From assembly GCF_017654505.1 (NCBI RefSeq), contig NC_054548.1, forward strand, positions 25,168,870 through 25,232,869: a stretch of DNA of 64,000 bases. Reading direction: 5' to 3'. Every line of letters starts with the position of its first letter. The first letter of the stretch is position 1. Shown here in pieces: positions 34,723-46,255 of the stretch. This DNA comes from Polyodon spathula (lineage: Eukaryota; Chordata; Actinopteri; Acipenseriformes; Polyodontidae). The notes beneath the pieces were generated by a model that was not told where the DNA came from, ran no database searches, and was given only the letters and a program-made list of their open reading frames with translations. A program made the translations under genes and the position numbers.

Positions 34723-35146
34723 TGTGACAGGCTGGCAAGTGGATAGAGGCCCAGAGACAGACTGCAGTTCAAAAAAAATAATACTTTAATTATAAATAAA
34801 CACAAAATAAAAGGGCACAAGGGCAAAAACAAAGGGATTTAAACACAAATAGAAAGACACAAAATAAGACTTACAAAAATAAAGGTTTCCAGGCTGGGCG
34901 ATGCCTTCACTGGATCAGAAAATACAAAAAAAAAACACAAAACAACAAACACCAGCTTGCTTTCTCAGCTCCCTCCTCTCCTTAGTGGTAAGCTAAGGCC
35001 TCCTTTTATCTCAGGTGGCTGGGTACTCATTGATCGTTAATTACTCTAATCAACCCCAGCCACCTGAACACAATAAACCCAGGCAGGTAGGAGAATTTAA
35101 CCCCATAACTGCCAATTTATAAAGGGCAGAGCTCTGCTCTGCCACA
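34723..35146 (-). mobile_element. solo LTR of the zinc-knuckle/SR element family
   Basis: 424 bp closely similar to the LTRs at 23765 and 25441, with exact GTCCC duplications (34718-34722, 35147-35151). It lies just before the last TMCO3 exon. Confidence 0.9.
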
Positions 35147-35202
35147 GTCCCTTTTGTTTTTCATCTCGCTGTTGTTAATGGCTTTTTTTTTCCACTTTTT
35201 AG

Positions 35203-35316
35203 GTCTACCTCCTGATTCTGAGTGTAACCACGCTTACTCTTTTGTTGGCCCCGGCTCTATGGAAGGCTGCTACCATGAAATGTGTACCTCGCCCCAACAG
35301 ACGGTCAATTACTTGA
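35203..35316 (+). pseudogene. TMCO3: TMCO3 last coding exon
   Basis: The acceptor CTTTTTAG is followed by [20 protein letters not shown], then [12 protein letters not shown] and TGA. It matches the C-terminal end of TMCO3, with the last membrane helix and basic tail, and is intact in itself. Confidence 0.9.
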
Positions 35317-35380
35317 CAGTAATTTGAAATCACTGCTTTGTGACAATTAATTATTAACTGCCACTAGACAGTGTCACCCG

Positions 35381-35383
<3 letters not shown>

Positions 35384-35476
<93 letters not shown>
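35384..35476. repeat. (TA)n(CA)n microsatellite
   Basis: About 70 bp TA followed by about 22 bp CA, abutting the left end of a Tc1-like element. Confidence 0.95.
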
Positions 35477-36365
35477 GTATTGTGCAAAAGTTTTAGGCAG
35501 GTGTGAAAAAATGAGGTTAAGTAAGAATGCTTTCAAAAATAGACATGTTAATTGTTTATATTTATCAATTAAGAAAATGCAGAGTGAGTGAACAGAAAAA
35601 AAATCTACATCACATCCATATTTGGTGTGACCACCCTTTGCCTTCAAAACAGTATCAATTCTTCTAGGTACACTTGCACAAAGTCAGGGATTTTGTAGGC
35701 ATATAGTCAGGTGTATGATTAAACAATTACACCAAACAGGTGCTAATGATCATCAATTCAATATGTAGGTTGAAACACAATCATTAACTGAAGCAGAAAC
35801 AGCTGTGTAGGAGGAATAAAACTGGGTGAGGAACGGCCAAACTCAGCTAACAAGGTGAGGTTGCTGAAGAGTTTACTGTCAAAAGTCATACACCATGGCA
35901 AGACTGAGCACAGCAACAAGACACAAGGTAGTTATACTGCATCAGCAAGGTCTCTCCCAGGCAGAAATTTCAAGGCAGACAGGGGTTTCCAGATGTGCTG
36001 TCCAAGCTCTTTTGAAGAAGCACAAAGAAACGGGCAACGCTGAGGACCGTAGGCGCAGTGATCAGCCAAGGAAACTTACTGCAGCAGATGAAAGACACAT
36101 CATGCTTACTTCCCTTCGCAATTGGAAGATGTCCAGCAAAGCCATCAGCTCAGAATTGGCAGAAAACAGTGCGACTCTGGTACACCCACTTACTGTCCGG
36201 AGAAGTCTGGTCAGAAGTGGCCTTCATGGAAGACTTGCGGCCAAAAAGCCGTACCTCCGACGTGGAAACAAGGCCAAGCGACTCAACTATGCATGAAAAC
36301 ACAGGAACTGGAGTGCAGAAAAATGGCAGCAGGTGCTCTGGACTGATGAGTCAAAATTTGAAATA
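35477..36365 (+). mobile_element. truncated Tc1-like transposon with transposase N-terminal part
   Basis: The left end GTATTGTGCAAAAGTTTTAG is followed by a plus-strand frame (35895-36296): MARLSTATRHKVVILHQQGL, a paired-like helix-turn-helix (SQAEISRQTGVSRCAVQALL), then RRRSDQPRKLTAADERHI, ending in a stop. The continuation (WTDESKFEI, first Asp of the DDE triad) is just visible near 36345, and the rest is missing. Different family from the other two Tc1 elements of the window. Confidence 0.8.
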
Positions 36366-36367
36366 TC

Positions 36368-36510
36368 TAGCATCCAGTAAAGGCACTCTGTATGAGTGCA
36401 GGATGTGCCCTATAGCCTGGATGTCACCAGTTAGAGTCTGGGCTATTCCACAGCCGACCATGGACAGGAGTTCCCAGGAGGCGGTGCTCAATTAGTAGCA
36501 GCAAAATTAA
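36368..36510 (+). repeat. SINE-like fragment
   Basis: Contains AGTTAGAGTCTGGGCTATTC, which resembles a decayed Pol III B box (GGTTCGAGTC type), followed by GGAGTTCCCAGGAGGCGG and an A-rich end. It directly truncates the Tc1 element. Confidence 0.4.
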
Positions 36511-36739
36511 AAAAAAACTCAAATCTTGTAAGTTGTAATTGCCACATGGTTATGTTAATAGAGGTGTACAAAACACACTGGTGAAAAAAATGAGCCGCCT
36601 AGCTTTTGTACTTTTAAAATATCCCTTTTTTGTGCAACCACATATTGTTCAGGTTTTCAGCCTCCATGCTATTGACATCACAGGTGATGACGCAGCTTTT
36701 ACTACAGTCAGGCTTCAGGCCTTGTAAATAAAACGGTTG

Positions 36740-37700
36740 TCTGTTTTCATTCAACCGTAGCTCAGCCCCCCTTGGGAGTTTTTCGCCTTGCAAGGCATCG
36801 TTGGAATCGTTAGGGTCTCAGCTCAACAACGCAACCCCACCGGTCGCCAAGCTACAGCCCTTAGAGTCAACCCTGTTTGTGCTCTTTTTACAATGTTATT
36901 ACCCATAGAGGTGAAAATGGACTATGGCTGGTTGGAAAATGGAGTGTAGTAGGTTGAACAATGGAATTTAACAGGTTGAGAAAGTTACACAGAATTTAGC
37001 AGGGAGGTGTGGTGGGCTCGTATTTGACCCCTAACTCTGCAACCACTTGTGCAAAGGGGGGTCTCCTTAGGTGCCCACTGGTCTTAGCTATCCATAAAAA
37101 CCACGGCACAAGCATTGGTTTATTTAAAATGACATACACACAAAAAACGCTCCTCTGATCACAAAACAGTTTGAACGGAGCGTATACGTGCCATGGTTCC
37201 AGAAATAGGCCTGAAAACATGCTTTTTTTCATATCACCCTATATGTAAAAATAGCAGTTTGTGTGGTGTATTTCTGGATGTGTTAGGAGGCTGAATATTG
37301 CTACTGAGTACCTGTCGTACAGGCAGATAACAAATACAGAAGCACTGATTGGTGAGCTTTTTACTTCCCATGCTGTACCTGTCCTAAGGTGGCACTTTTC
37401 ACTATATTGCTCTATACTTGAAAATGTCACTTTTTAAGTCATTTTTTCAGCCATGCAACCACGTTGAAGCTCCATTTAAAGGGCTGTAGTATCAGACTAG
37501 TAGTCTCTAACAGTTTGCAGAGTTTGTGGAATGATTCCTGCCTAAAAGAAAAAAAAGATTGACAAACAGCATTCTGCACTACATGCACAAACAGGCAACT
37601 ACAACTGGGTGTAGCTTTTTATAGGAATAAAGACATACAGGAATGTGTTTTATTTTTAGAAAATTTTTTTTTTTAACAAAATTAACTAATTCAAACGAAA
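36740..37700. other. no gene recognised
   Basis: Downstream of TMCO3. Weak open frames on the minus strand have no recognised similarity. The motif TGGAATTTAACAGGTTG (near 36962) recurs near 43370-43830. Confidence 0.5.
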
Positions 37701-37909
37701 AAAACGCCTAATCCGCCCTCTAACATTTTCCATGGACAAATTGAGCAATGTGCACCAGTCCGCAAATTCTTTATTGTTCTGGAGCTCCGCCACAACCTGA
37801 AATAACAAATAGATAAGTCACGTAACAACGGTGATGTTTCACGGGGCGGAACAAGGCCACCTGCTGAGATGTTTTAGGACATAAAGTTAGTAACAAATAA
37901 CATATAAAG

Positions 37910-38445
37910 AGAGACCCTGTCCTTCAAAGGCCCTACGCATATAAGAGGGGATCCGTCGTTGAGGAAACCCGACGAACAGGAGGGGGGTCACTCTCTCTGA
38001 GATGACCCGACAAACAAAGAGGGGTCACCATCTCTGAGATGACCCGACAAACAAAGAGGCTTACGAACCAGAAAGAAAAACAGTGGTTAGTAATATTAAC
38101 ACATAAAAGAGGTTCCGACCCTTCAATGGCCCAACATATACAGTAGGGGGTTCCGTCGCTGAGGATACCCGACATAAAGGAGGGGGGCCACCGTCTTTTA
38201 GGTGACCTGACATACAAAGAAGGGCACCGTCTTTGAGGTTACCTGACATATGAAGAGGCTTGCAAACCGGAAAGAAAACAAAGTTATAAGATGTTAATAC
38301 ACACAGAGCGGGGTGTTCCGCCTCTTCAAAAGCCCAACATAATAGAAGGCGGGTTCTGTCGCTAAGGAGACCCGACAAACAGGAAGGGTTCCGCCGTTTG
38401 GGGTCCTCACATGAATAGAGGCACAAGAGCCTGAATGAGACATAG
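37910..38445 (-). repeat. nested tandem repeat, about 190-bp units made of about 35-bp subunits
   Basis: Three imperfect copies (near 37910-38095, 38096-38290, 38291-38445) each contain GACCCGACAAACA-like blocks, a GAGGCTTRC...CCRGAAAGAAAA block and a TTCAAWGGCCCAACAT-like block. It sits at the downstream side of the tyrosine recombinase on the same element. Confidence 0.7.
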
Positions 38446-38819
38446 ACAAAGGATCATGCATGCTAAAGGAGGGGTTTGATCGGGGGTCCCCTCTGACTCA
38501 CGGAGAACCCTCCTCTATGAGGTAAATGAAGCGACGCTTAACAAAGGGTTAAGAAAGTGGGATCACTAACCCCCCAAAAGATGGACCCCTGGCTCCCCGC
38601 TGAAAACATTTATAGGAAGAAAAAAGAGAACTGCCAATGCATATAAAAAGAAAACATTTAACAACAAAGAAAAAAGCTTAATGTAACACAGGGGTTAGTA
38701 ACTGTACCCTACTGACTATTTGAAGACCCTCTGCACAGAGGGAAGGAAAAAAAAACCTCTTTATTTTATTTAATTTTATATTATTTTAATTTATTTTAAA
38801 GAAGGAAACCTTCAGCAGG

Positions 38820-39629
38820 CCAGGCAGAAAGGTCGTCCCTGCTCCGGACATACTAGCAATGGACTGATGGGCAGATGGTATCTCGGCTGGTGAAGAACGA
38901 ATGTAAGCTTCGATTGCTAATGATGTCCAGCGACCTACATTTTTGATTAGATGCTGGTTAATCTTTGCACCTGCTGCTGAAATGGCTGCCCCGATTCTGC
39001 AGAATGCAGAGTGTAGAATTGCGGGGGAAGACCTGCTCTGGAAACCAAAGTGGAGAGCTGAAAACTAACGCCTTGAAGCAACAGACCCGCTTGCATTGAT
39101 GAATAGGGGATCGGAAGGAGATTTAGGTTTACATTCTGTAAAGTATTTCAGCATAGAAGAATATGGGCATAGAGGAGAGTCAGTTTTTGAAAGTTGAGTA
39201 CATTGTCCTTGCCGAAGCTGATCAGTTTTTGAAATGCGAAGACAGCGGATAAAATGAGAATCCAGAATATGAGAAAAGTCGCTGCAGTAGAAAACCAACA
39301 GTGGGAAAACTGGAAATAGAAGGGATTGTATATTCAGGGCATCTCAAAAAAAATTCCATTGTTAGGTCATCAACTGGAGAAAAACTGCCTTGTCGGAGAA
39401 TTGAAATCATGCTGCCAAGAATGTCAACAGAGATAGGCAAGCAAGTGATAGAAGCAGCTGGCGAGTTCTTGGAAATTCCTCGCAGGAGACGATGAATGGC
39501 TGGGATTGATAGTAAAGTTGGAGAAGAAATAGACATCAAGCGAAATTGGTGTTGAATTCCTGACAAATATGATTTAATTGTAACTGGTGCCAGATGCAGA
39601 GAATCCTCTGCATGAACTATAAAAGCCAT
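38820..39629 (-). pseudogene. tyrosine recombinase (YR) of DIRS/Ngaro-class element
   Basis: Consecutive minus-strand frames carry an N-terminal core-binding part (TIKSYLSGIQHQFRLM, AIHRLLRGISKNSP, ILRQGSFSPVDDL), a middle (RISKTDQLRQGQ) and the C-terminal active site (HSAFCRIGAAISAAG, LIKNVGRWTSLAIEAYIR), with the H-x-x-R box and candidate Tyr nucleophile. Frame changes near 39290 and 39065 inactivate it. Confidence 0.75.
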
Positions 39630-39995
39630 GCTCTAATTCTGATTAAAAGAAATAGGATTGATCCTATTTTGAGAGCAGAAGGTTAAATAACAAGCCCAAC
39701 CTATAGAGTAAGAAGATCTGGTAGAAGGATCAAGTGCTGAAACCATGTAATATTGAGCTGAATTAAGTTGCTTATTGGTGGTTGGATTTAGTTGAAAATT
39801 AGCTGGTTAAACTGAGGAGTTGCTGCTGGGAATTAATCTGTGAAATTTCTGTCTCTCTGTAAGCGAGAGAGAGCATCAGCTGCATTATTTCATATGCCCG
39901 GTAGATGACGAGCTTGTATTAGGAAATTGTTGGATACTGAAATCCATACTAGCCGCAGCAGTAATTGCATGATAACAGGGGCACTGGAACGGCCT

Positions 39996-40639
39996 TGTCA
40001 CAAAGACGGCTGCAGGAAACAGGAAATAAATGACAGAGAGAGAGAGGAGGTGGAGTTTGGTGTAGCTGAGCGAATGGTTTCGCTCAGCATTTAATAAATG
40101 AACAGACAGCCAGAAAATAAACGGTTGTAACAAACACAAAAACACAGGACACGGCACATTCGCCAAAACGAAAGAGACAAACAAAACGGACTAACACTAC
40201 ACAAAACACGGTGAGCAGATATCTTAACTTTACGTTATTATTTTATTATTTATTACCTCTGTCTCCAATCCCGTTCTCCACTCACCGAACACCCAACCCC
40301 GAGTGGGTGAAAACATGCAGCTTTTATGCTGCTGTACCGTGACTCGATTGCTAATCAATCATTCAATTGGAGTCGCAGTACAACAGCACGTGAATTAATA
40401 AAGTGCAATTCCCCGTGCTCATATATTATTACGTTTTACTTGCACGTGAAGTGCTGTACAATCCTCTTGCCTAAATACAAATATACATTTTAAACACTCA
40501 TAACCCATATGACCACCCATATGTTATGCTCATAACCCATATTTATATCCTATGTATTTTATACCTAAACACCAACATTAACACACTACATACAACATAA
40601 AACAGTAATAAACATAAAGGGGTGGGACACTCCACCACA
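39996..40639 (-). mobile_element. LTR-like repeat inserted in the YR element
   Basis: TGTCACAAAGACGGC to CTCCACCACA, sharing blocks (GATTGCTAATCAATCATTC, CACGTGAA) with the solo LTR at 16075-16653. A clean target duplication was not found (GGCCT against CTATG). Confidence 0.5.
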
Positions 40640-40919
40640 CTATGCCAATAGACTGGAAAAGGAGGAACTAAAAAAGGGCTGACTATAAATCCTTTTTTAA
40701 TTTAATTTTCAGTGTGAATTTGAACTGACTCTGGATCTAGATTAGCAGAGTGAAGATTTTTACTTTGAAACAAGGAAGAAGGAATTTGGGTGAGACGGGT
40801 TGAAAACCTGTTTTTTAATCCGTCAATTAAGTAATTGGTGAAATTGATATTAGGATGACTTTTTAATTTATTATATAAACCCGGAATGTTAATGGGAGTG
40901 GAGACTATGAGCATCGGAG

Positions 40920-41607
40920 AAAGTCACTTGCGAGTTAAAGGGCAGACTGAGTTGGCGTGAGCATCTCCACAATTGCTGCACATATGAATGAAATTACATT
41001 GCCTGTTTGAACAGAAGCCGGTGTTGAAGTTGTTACAAATTGATCTTCCTCCTGCGAATCTAATTCTGCGCCCGTATTTGTCTTGTGGATTGATCGGGTA
41101 GAGCTGAGGAATGTATTGGATTGGGAAAGGAAGATCTGTTTGAATAATTAGTGGTGGTACCAGGTGCAGCTTTAGAAGTAGATGCTATAGCAGTCTTAGG
41201 GCAGAGGGATGTTGAATGACCCGTGGAAGCGCAGACCCCACATGTGTTAGCTCTGAGGCTGCTGAAAATCCGGTTAAATAAATCTGGATCAGGTTGAGCC
41301 CAATTGATTAAATGGTTGTCTGATGCCAATGTGGCTGCTGCTTTCGCTGAGAACGCTTTATGATATTCGAGGAACATAGTCCCTCCATATCTGACACACG
41401 ATCACAATTGATATAATACTCGGAGGAGTCTAATTCTGCTCTGCGGTTAGGATAAACGGACCATAGCACATCTCTGAATATGGAGAAAGCAAGGACGAAT
41501 TCCCCCAATGCTAGATTTTTAAGTAATCTGGGATCTCGGGATTTTAATGTAACTGACAGATCTCCGCAATCCACTACTCTGTGATCTAGGAATTCTGATG
41601 TCGCCAT
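40920..41607 (-). pseudogene. gag-like protein of the YR element
   Basis: Overlapping minus-strand frames 41308-41607 and 41060-41377: LGEFVLAFSIFRDVLWSVYP, then FLEYHKAFSAKAAATL, then CGVCASTGHSTSLCP, a C-x2-C-x4-H-x4-C zinc knuckle, and a Ser/Pro-rich tail. A frameshift lies near 41370. Similar proteins accompany DIRS/Ngaro-class elements in vertebrates. Confidence 0.65.
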
Positions 41608-42249
41608 AAGTAAAGAAACAAGATTAATATCCTTACCTTCAATTATACTGCACCGAATTTGGGCAGTGCCAATGATAGCGCGAAACCAGAAGTAACTGTA
41701 GCTGCGACTGGAGTAACTGTAGGAATAGAGCAGAAAACTGAAAGAGCTGAAGTTTGCTTCTCTTGTTCAATATTAGACACCCTTTTACCTAAATCACTCA
41801 GTTGGGTGTTGACCGAGTCTGCAAATAGCTGCATAAAAGATTTAATCTCCTGAAAAATCAAGGAGTGCTCTTGTTGGATTGATCTGGCTGAAGCAGGTTC
41901 CTGCTGTTTTGAAGTGCTGGCTGTCAGGATGAATTGTTCAGATAAGTTTATTTAAAGTCCAGTCCTTCCAGTGTAGTCGCTCTGGAGGTGCATCCTGGTC
42001 CCGGAGTCGTTTAGAACGACGAAGATTAGCTCCTTGGGAAGCTGGAGTACTGAGAGAACCTCGGTTGGGAGGCAGCTGTTTGGATCTCAGAGCCACTGAA
42101 CGGAGACTGGAATGGAGGAGTGATTTGACCTTGATTTGAAGCTGCAGGTGAATGATCTGCTGCAGACAAAAAATCCTGGGAGTCCTCTGAATCTGAAGAG
42201 AGTTGCTGTAAGTAATCAATTTGTGCTCTTTGCTAGTTTAACAAAAATG

Positions 42250-43520
42250 AATGGGTCTTGCAGTCCGCTTTGGTTTACACCAGAATGAAAAAACACAAGA
42301 CAAGGAGGAGGAGACTAAGATTTAAATAGAATAGATTTAATTGGTGGAAGAAGATGACAGGGCGTGCGGGCCTAGTACAACCCCCTGAACCAGACCTATA
42401 GGTTAACATGTGCAGCATAGATCTTTACATTCACTTATATGATTTCCATTTGAGAACATCTGCAAGCTGTGTTTTTCTTGTGTTTATATTCTGTTGTTTT
42501 TAAATTCACATTGCTTATGGAATATAGAATGTGGAAATATGTTCAATAATTTATTTTCTCATCTATTACATGAGATATTTCTATTACTCTCTTTCTGGTT
42601 ATTGATCTTGACTTGATTTCCGTTTTAAATCTTTCTTTCAATTCAGTGTCAAACTCAGGTGGATATAATAGTCTTTTTCTTGTCCTCGGCTGTAACACGA
42701 AGTGTTTATTTTTTTCAATCGCCAGAAGTACCATAGATATCAATATAGAACCAAAATACAAACAAAATGTACCCTATGTACTCTAACATATGAGGGAAAA
42801 AAGAACACAATACTCAGCACTGAACAAGTATATATTTAAATATTTATATTATATTTTAGCTTATGATATTTAAATATTTATATTATAAAATTAACTTACA
42901 ATAATTTTTGTATTTGTAGTTATTGTATTTTGTATTTCAGGCTCTTCATCAGATGAAGAGCACTGCAGAAATACAAGGGGAAATAACACACAGTATTCAG
43001 ATGTAAATAAATGTATTTTTAAATAATTATTATATAATCTAACCATTGGCCAACCAAAAAAAACTTACCAAAAACAAATGAAAGACGTCATCGACACAGT
43101 CAGACATCTTGCTGCTACACACACAACTGAAATGGTGCACAATATTCGTTTGCAATGGATGCTGGGTATTGCAGTGCATGCTAGTTTTTGTTTCAATGGG
43201 AATCGTATTTAAATTAATATTTCAATAACCCCTGGTTCTATCACCTTATCCACGGTATCGCTGAACAGATATGATTGCAGGCTTCAAAACAATATGCCTT
43301 ACGTTTTAATTTGGTCTGAGAGTTTAGCAAGTATGTTTTAAAAATGTAACTGCTAGAGTTATAATCCATGTTTAACCTGCTAAATTCCAAAATTTTATAC
43401 ACTAATTGTTTGATTGCTCTGTCACTGTAGCAGAAAAAACACTATTTCAACTGATTTAACATTAAAATAACAATGTTAAACTGTGTGCAGAGTGCAAAAT
43501 GCACAAAAAAATATATATTT

Positions 43521-43560
<40 letters not shown>

Positions 43561-43577
43561 CTTTGACATACGTAAAC

Positions 43578-43641
<64 letters not shown>

Positions 43642-44050
43642 TATATACAAATTATTATTTGTATTAGCATCAAAATAAATAAATAAATAAATAAAACACA
43701 CCAAAATCACTTACAGGGTTTGGAATTTAACAGGTTGCAAACCTGCTAATTTCCCCAAAAATGCCATCTTTCTCGAGAAAGTGCATCATACAGAGAAAGA
43801 CGGAATTCCAATTTTCAACCTGCTAAATTCCAAAAAAAGTTTAGGGGCGCCGCTAACACTAATTAGGTGATTAAGTGCATATGCTTCGGTCATAGTCACT
43901 AAAGTGTGTCATGATCAAAGGATGAATGATCGAGTGATTAAAAATAAATCAAAAATATTTCATCAGTGTCCATCATTTATATACCTTATTTTTTTTCCGA
44001 AAATAAATGGGTTGTAATAGTGAAAAGTTAAAATAGTAAAAGTTTCTTTT
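42250..44050. other. no gene recognised; contains (TA)n tracts
   Basis: TA runs lie at about 43518-43556 and 43584-43640. An open frame at 42543-42761 (minus) has no recognised similarity. The motif AACCTGCTAAATTCCAAA recurs (near 43375 and 43817, and inverted near 43725). Confidence 0.5.
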
Positions 44051-44059
44051 GATGCTCGG

Positions 44060-44368
44060 TATAGCTACAGCTATAAACAACATTTTTGCAACACCCTACA
44101 GAATTCACAGATTTTGCTTCATAAAGTAGAGTGAAACCTGCTGAATAATTCTGCATTAACATATTGAATTATACTTACCGCTTTTTGTAGTTTTCCATAT
44201 ACTTAACGTAAAACTGACAAAAATTGAAAGATGTGACATTTCGAAATCTAACATGAAATACTCTGCTGCTATTATGGCATTCTTTTGTTTTGTTTTGTTC
44301 TTTTTTTATTATTCTGTGTCAATCCTAAAATTCTGGGTGATGCAAAACTTTTTGCCATGGCTGTACAT
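44060..44368. mobile_element. Tc1-like MITE
   Basis: The right end reads, inverted, TACAGCCATGGCAAAAAG followed by TTTTGCATCACCC. The left end has the diverged counterpart (ACATTTTTGCAACACCC). There is no transposase frame in about 300 bp. Confidence 0.55.
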
Positions 44369-44369
44369 C

Positions 44370-45731
44370 AGTTACAAAAATAGAATGTTGGAAACAGATA
44401 TAAATCAGCAGGCACGAATTAAGCGATAGAGCTCGTCAATGCGGGAGATGCCATGAGGTAGATAAGTACGACTGGAGTTATGCATCTCGAGTCTTAGGCG
44501 AGGGCGCTAACGAAAGTCAAGGTCATCTACCACACAGTAGAGCCTACACCGAGAGGGCTCTGTCGCTATTAGAAAACGGTGTATTTCTTTATTATCTCTT
44601 TAAATAAAACCTGTATTTACTTTGAACTTCTGATATTTTTTAGTAGATTGGCTGGTGCGGAAAGAACTAAAACAGGGTTGGGAGTTTGACTGGCTGGTTT
44701 TGAGGGAGGGTGTTGTTTGGATCCAGTTGATGTCAGAATTGTGGACTAATCGTGTCTTTCCTGTTGATTTGCTGTCCAGTAGCTGCGAATTGAGCCTTCA
44801 TTACGGTGTCCTGTCACAGACATGATTTCCCTTGTCTCTAGCGCAGCGTCAGAAAGCATGTTTAAGTAGCTTTGTATGTTATCAGATTAGTTGTAGATTA
44901 GAATGTTAAGGGGAAAAGACTTAATTTAAGATTTAAGATTGATTTTAATATGTAATTCATAGTTAAGTACTTCAACATTCCAGCGGGCTTCTATGCAAAA
45001 CAGAAGCCTGCTAGATCTGGAAGCTGATTGGCTGTTTGCACTCAATCGTTTTCTAATATACATCATATATTTATTTTTAATCTCGTACTTTTGAAGTTAA
45101 TTTATATTCGTCAAACCTTGCTGTTTAATGGCACAAATACAGGTTTTAAATGAAGTACAGAAGCATTTTATCACCTCACCGAAAATGGCACCCTAGCAGC
45201 ATGAGATGAGTGACCGGCAGCACTTCAGCTCTTGTGCATTAAAATAGAGATCTCAGTATAAAATGTACCAACAGCATAAAGAAACAGATGGAAAAGAATA
45301 CAAATTGAGTCTCAATGAGATGGGAATGTGACACATTTTGCGCTAACCACAAAATGCGTAATGTGAAATGTTGGGAGTGATGCTGCTGACTTCTGTGTCA
45401 GTAATAATGCATATCTGTGGGTCTGTTTGCATTAGGCTACAAGCAACAACCAAAAAAGTAAAACTATAGAGCCTTAGGATTGGGAGAGGGTATGATTGTC
45501 TGTACTGTCAAAACTAACAATGAACACTATTTGTGTTAGTTTATATTCAAATATTAGCAAAACCAAATACAAACCTGTTATTGTTAGTAAGCTGTTACTG
45601 AACCCAGTACAGGTGCTTCCTCTATGATGACTTCTGCTTTATTTTTCATGTATTATTTTTGGTGTTTTTAGGTGTCGTTCTTTTAATGTATAATTGTTTA
45701 AATCAGAAATGAGTGTTAACAAGGACAAAAG

Positions 45732-45797
<66 letters not shown>

Positions 45798-46197
45798 TTT
45801 TTTTTAGATATATTATGTCATTCCTGCCTTTTCTTTTTTATTTCAAAAGAATGTGCCTTTTTAAGAGTTCCTGTCTTGTTTTTTTTTATTCCACGAACAA
45901 GTTCGGACCTATTCTCCTTGATATGAACCTTGAAGCAGAGAAGACTTTTAAGTAATGTACTGTAGGTTATCGGCTTGTGACAAAAACGGGGCCTCACGCT
46001 AAAAGCGTGACATATTTTCTGAAAGTTTGACAAAAATCATTTTAATAGTACATGCAAATTAGAGAAAATGGAGGTAGGTTGCATGCTGGTAATAAGCTTT
46101 ACAATGATTTTGTAAGGAATAAAGACTTTCCATCCTTAGTTACAGAATAGCTCTTTATAGTTTTTAAAGTGCCTTTAACATCACACCCCCCCCCCCC

Positions 46198-46255
<58 letters not shown>

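Larger units (their letters stand above)
14490..35316 (+). pseudogene. TMCO3: TMCO3, transmembrane and coiled-coil domain protein 3 (decayed copy)
   Basis: Twelve exon segments in order match TMCO3, a multipass membrane protein with an N-terminal signal peptide, a luminal coiled coil and a C-terminal monovalent cation:proton antiporter-2-like domain. Early exons and the last exon are clean. Between them: about 59 residues expected after ...NNQYILT are absent, and the frame reads through to a stop at 17519; there is a one-base insertion with stop TAG (19602-19604); TAG replaces Leu at 21137-21139; the donor after FFASI is displaced by extra bases; six codons are missing after YELTVL; and the acceptor before LVLSLIL reads TG instead of AG. 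No full-length antiporter domain can be made. Introns carry many transposons. Assembly error could explain one lesion but not all six. Confidence 0.88.
37900..42240 (-). mobile_element. DIRS/Ngaro-class tyrosine-recombinase retroelement, decayed
   Basis: Minus-strand order: gag-like region (40920-41607), start of a second frame (STPINIPGLYNKLKSHPN, 40702-40914), RNase H end (ARHLPGI then NNAADALSRLQRD, about 39850-39930), tyrosine recombinase (38820-39629), then a repeat-rich tail (37900-38450). Most of the reverse transcriptase is gone, and a separate LTR-like repeat (39996-40639) sits where it should be. Exact outer ends were not found. Confidence 0.7.

Noticed and set aside
35384..35476. 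Open frames across TA/CA repeats (also 14223-14630, 22679-22867, 45713-45955)
   Set aside because: Coding appearance comes from the Ile-Tyr translation of the microsatellite.
44982..45012. Hairpin GCGGGCTTCT...AGAAGCCTGC
   Set aside because: Single short hairpin without flanking features; could be chance or a MITE remnant.
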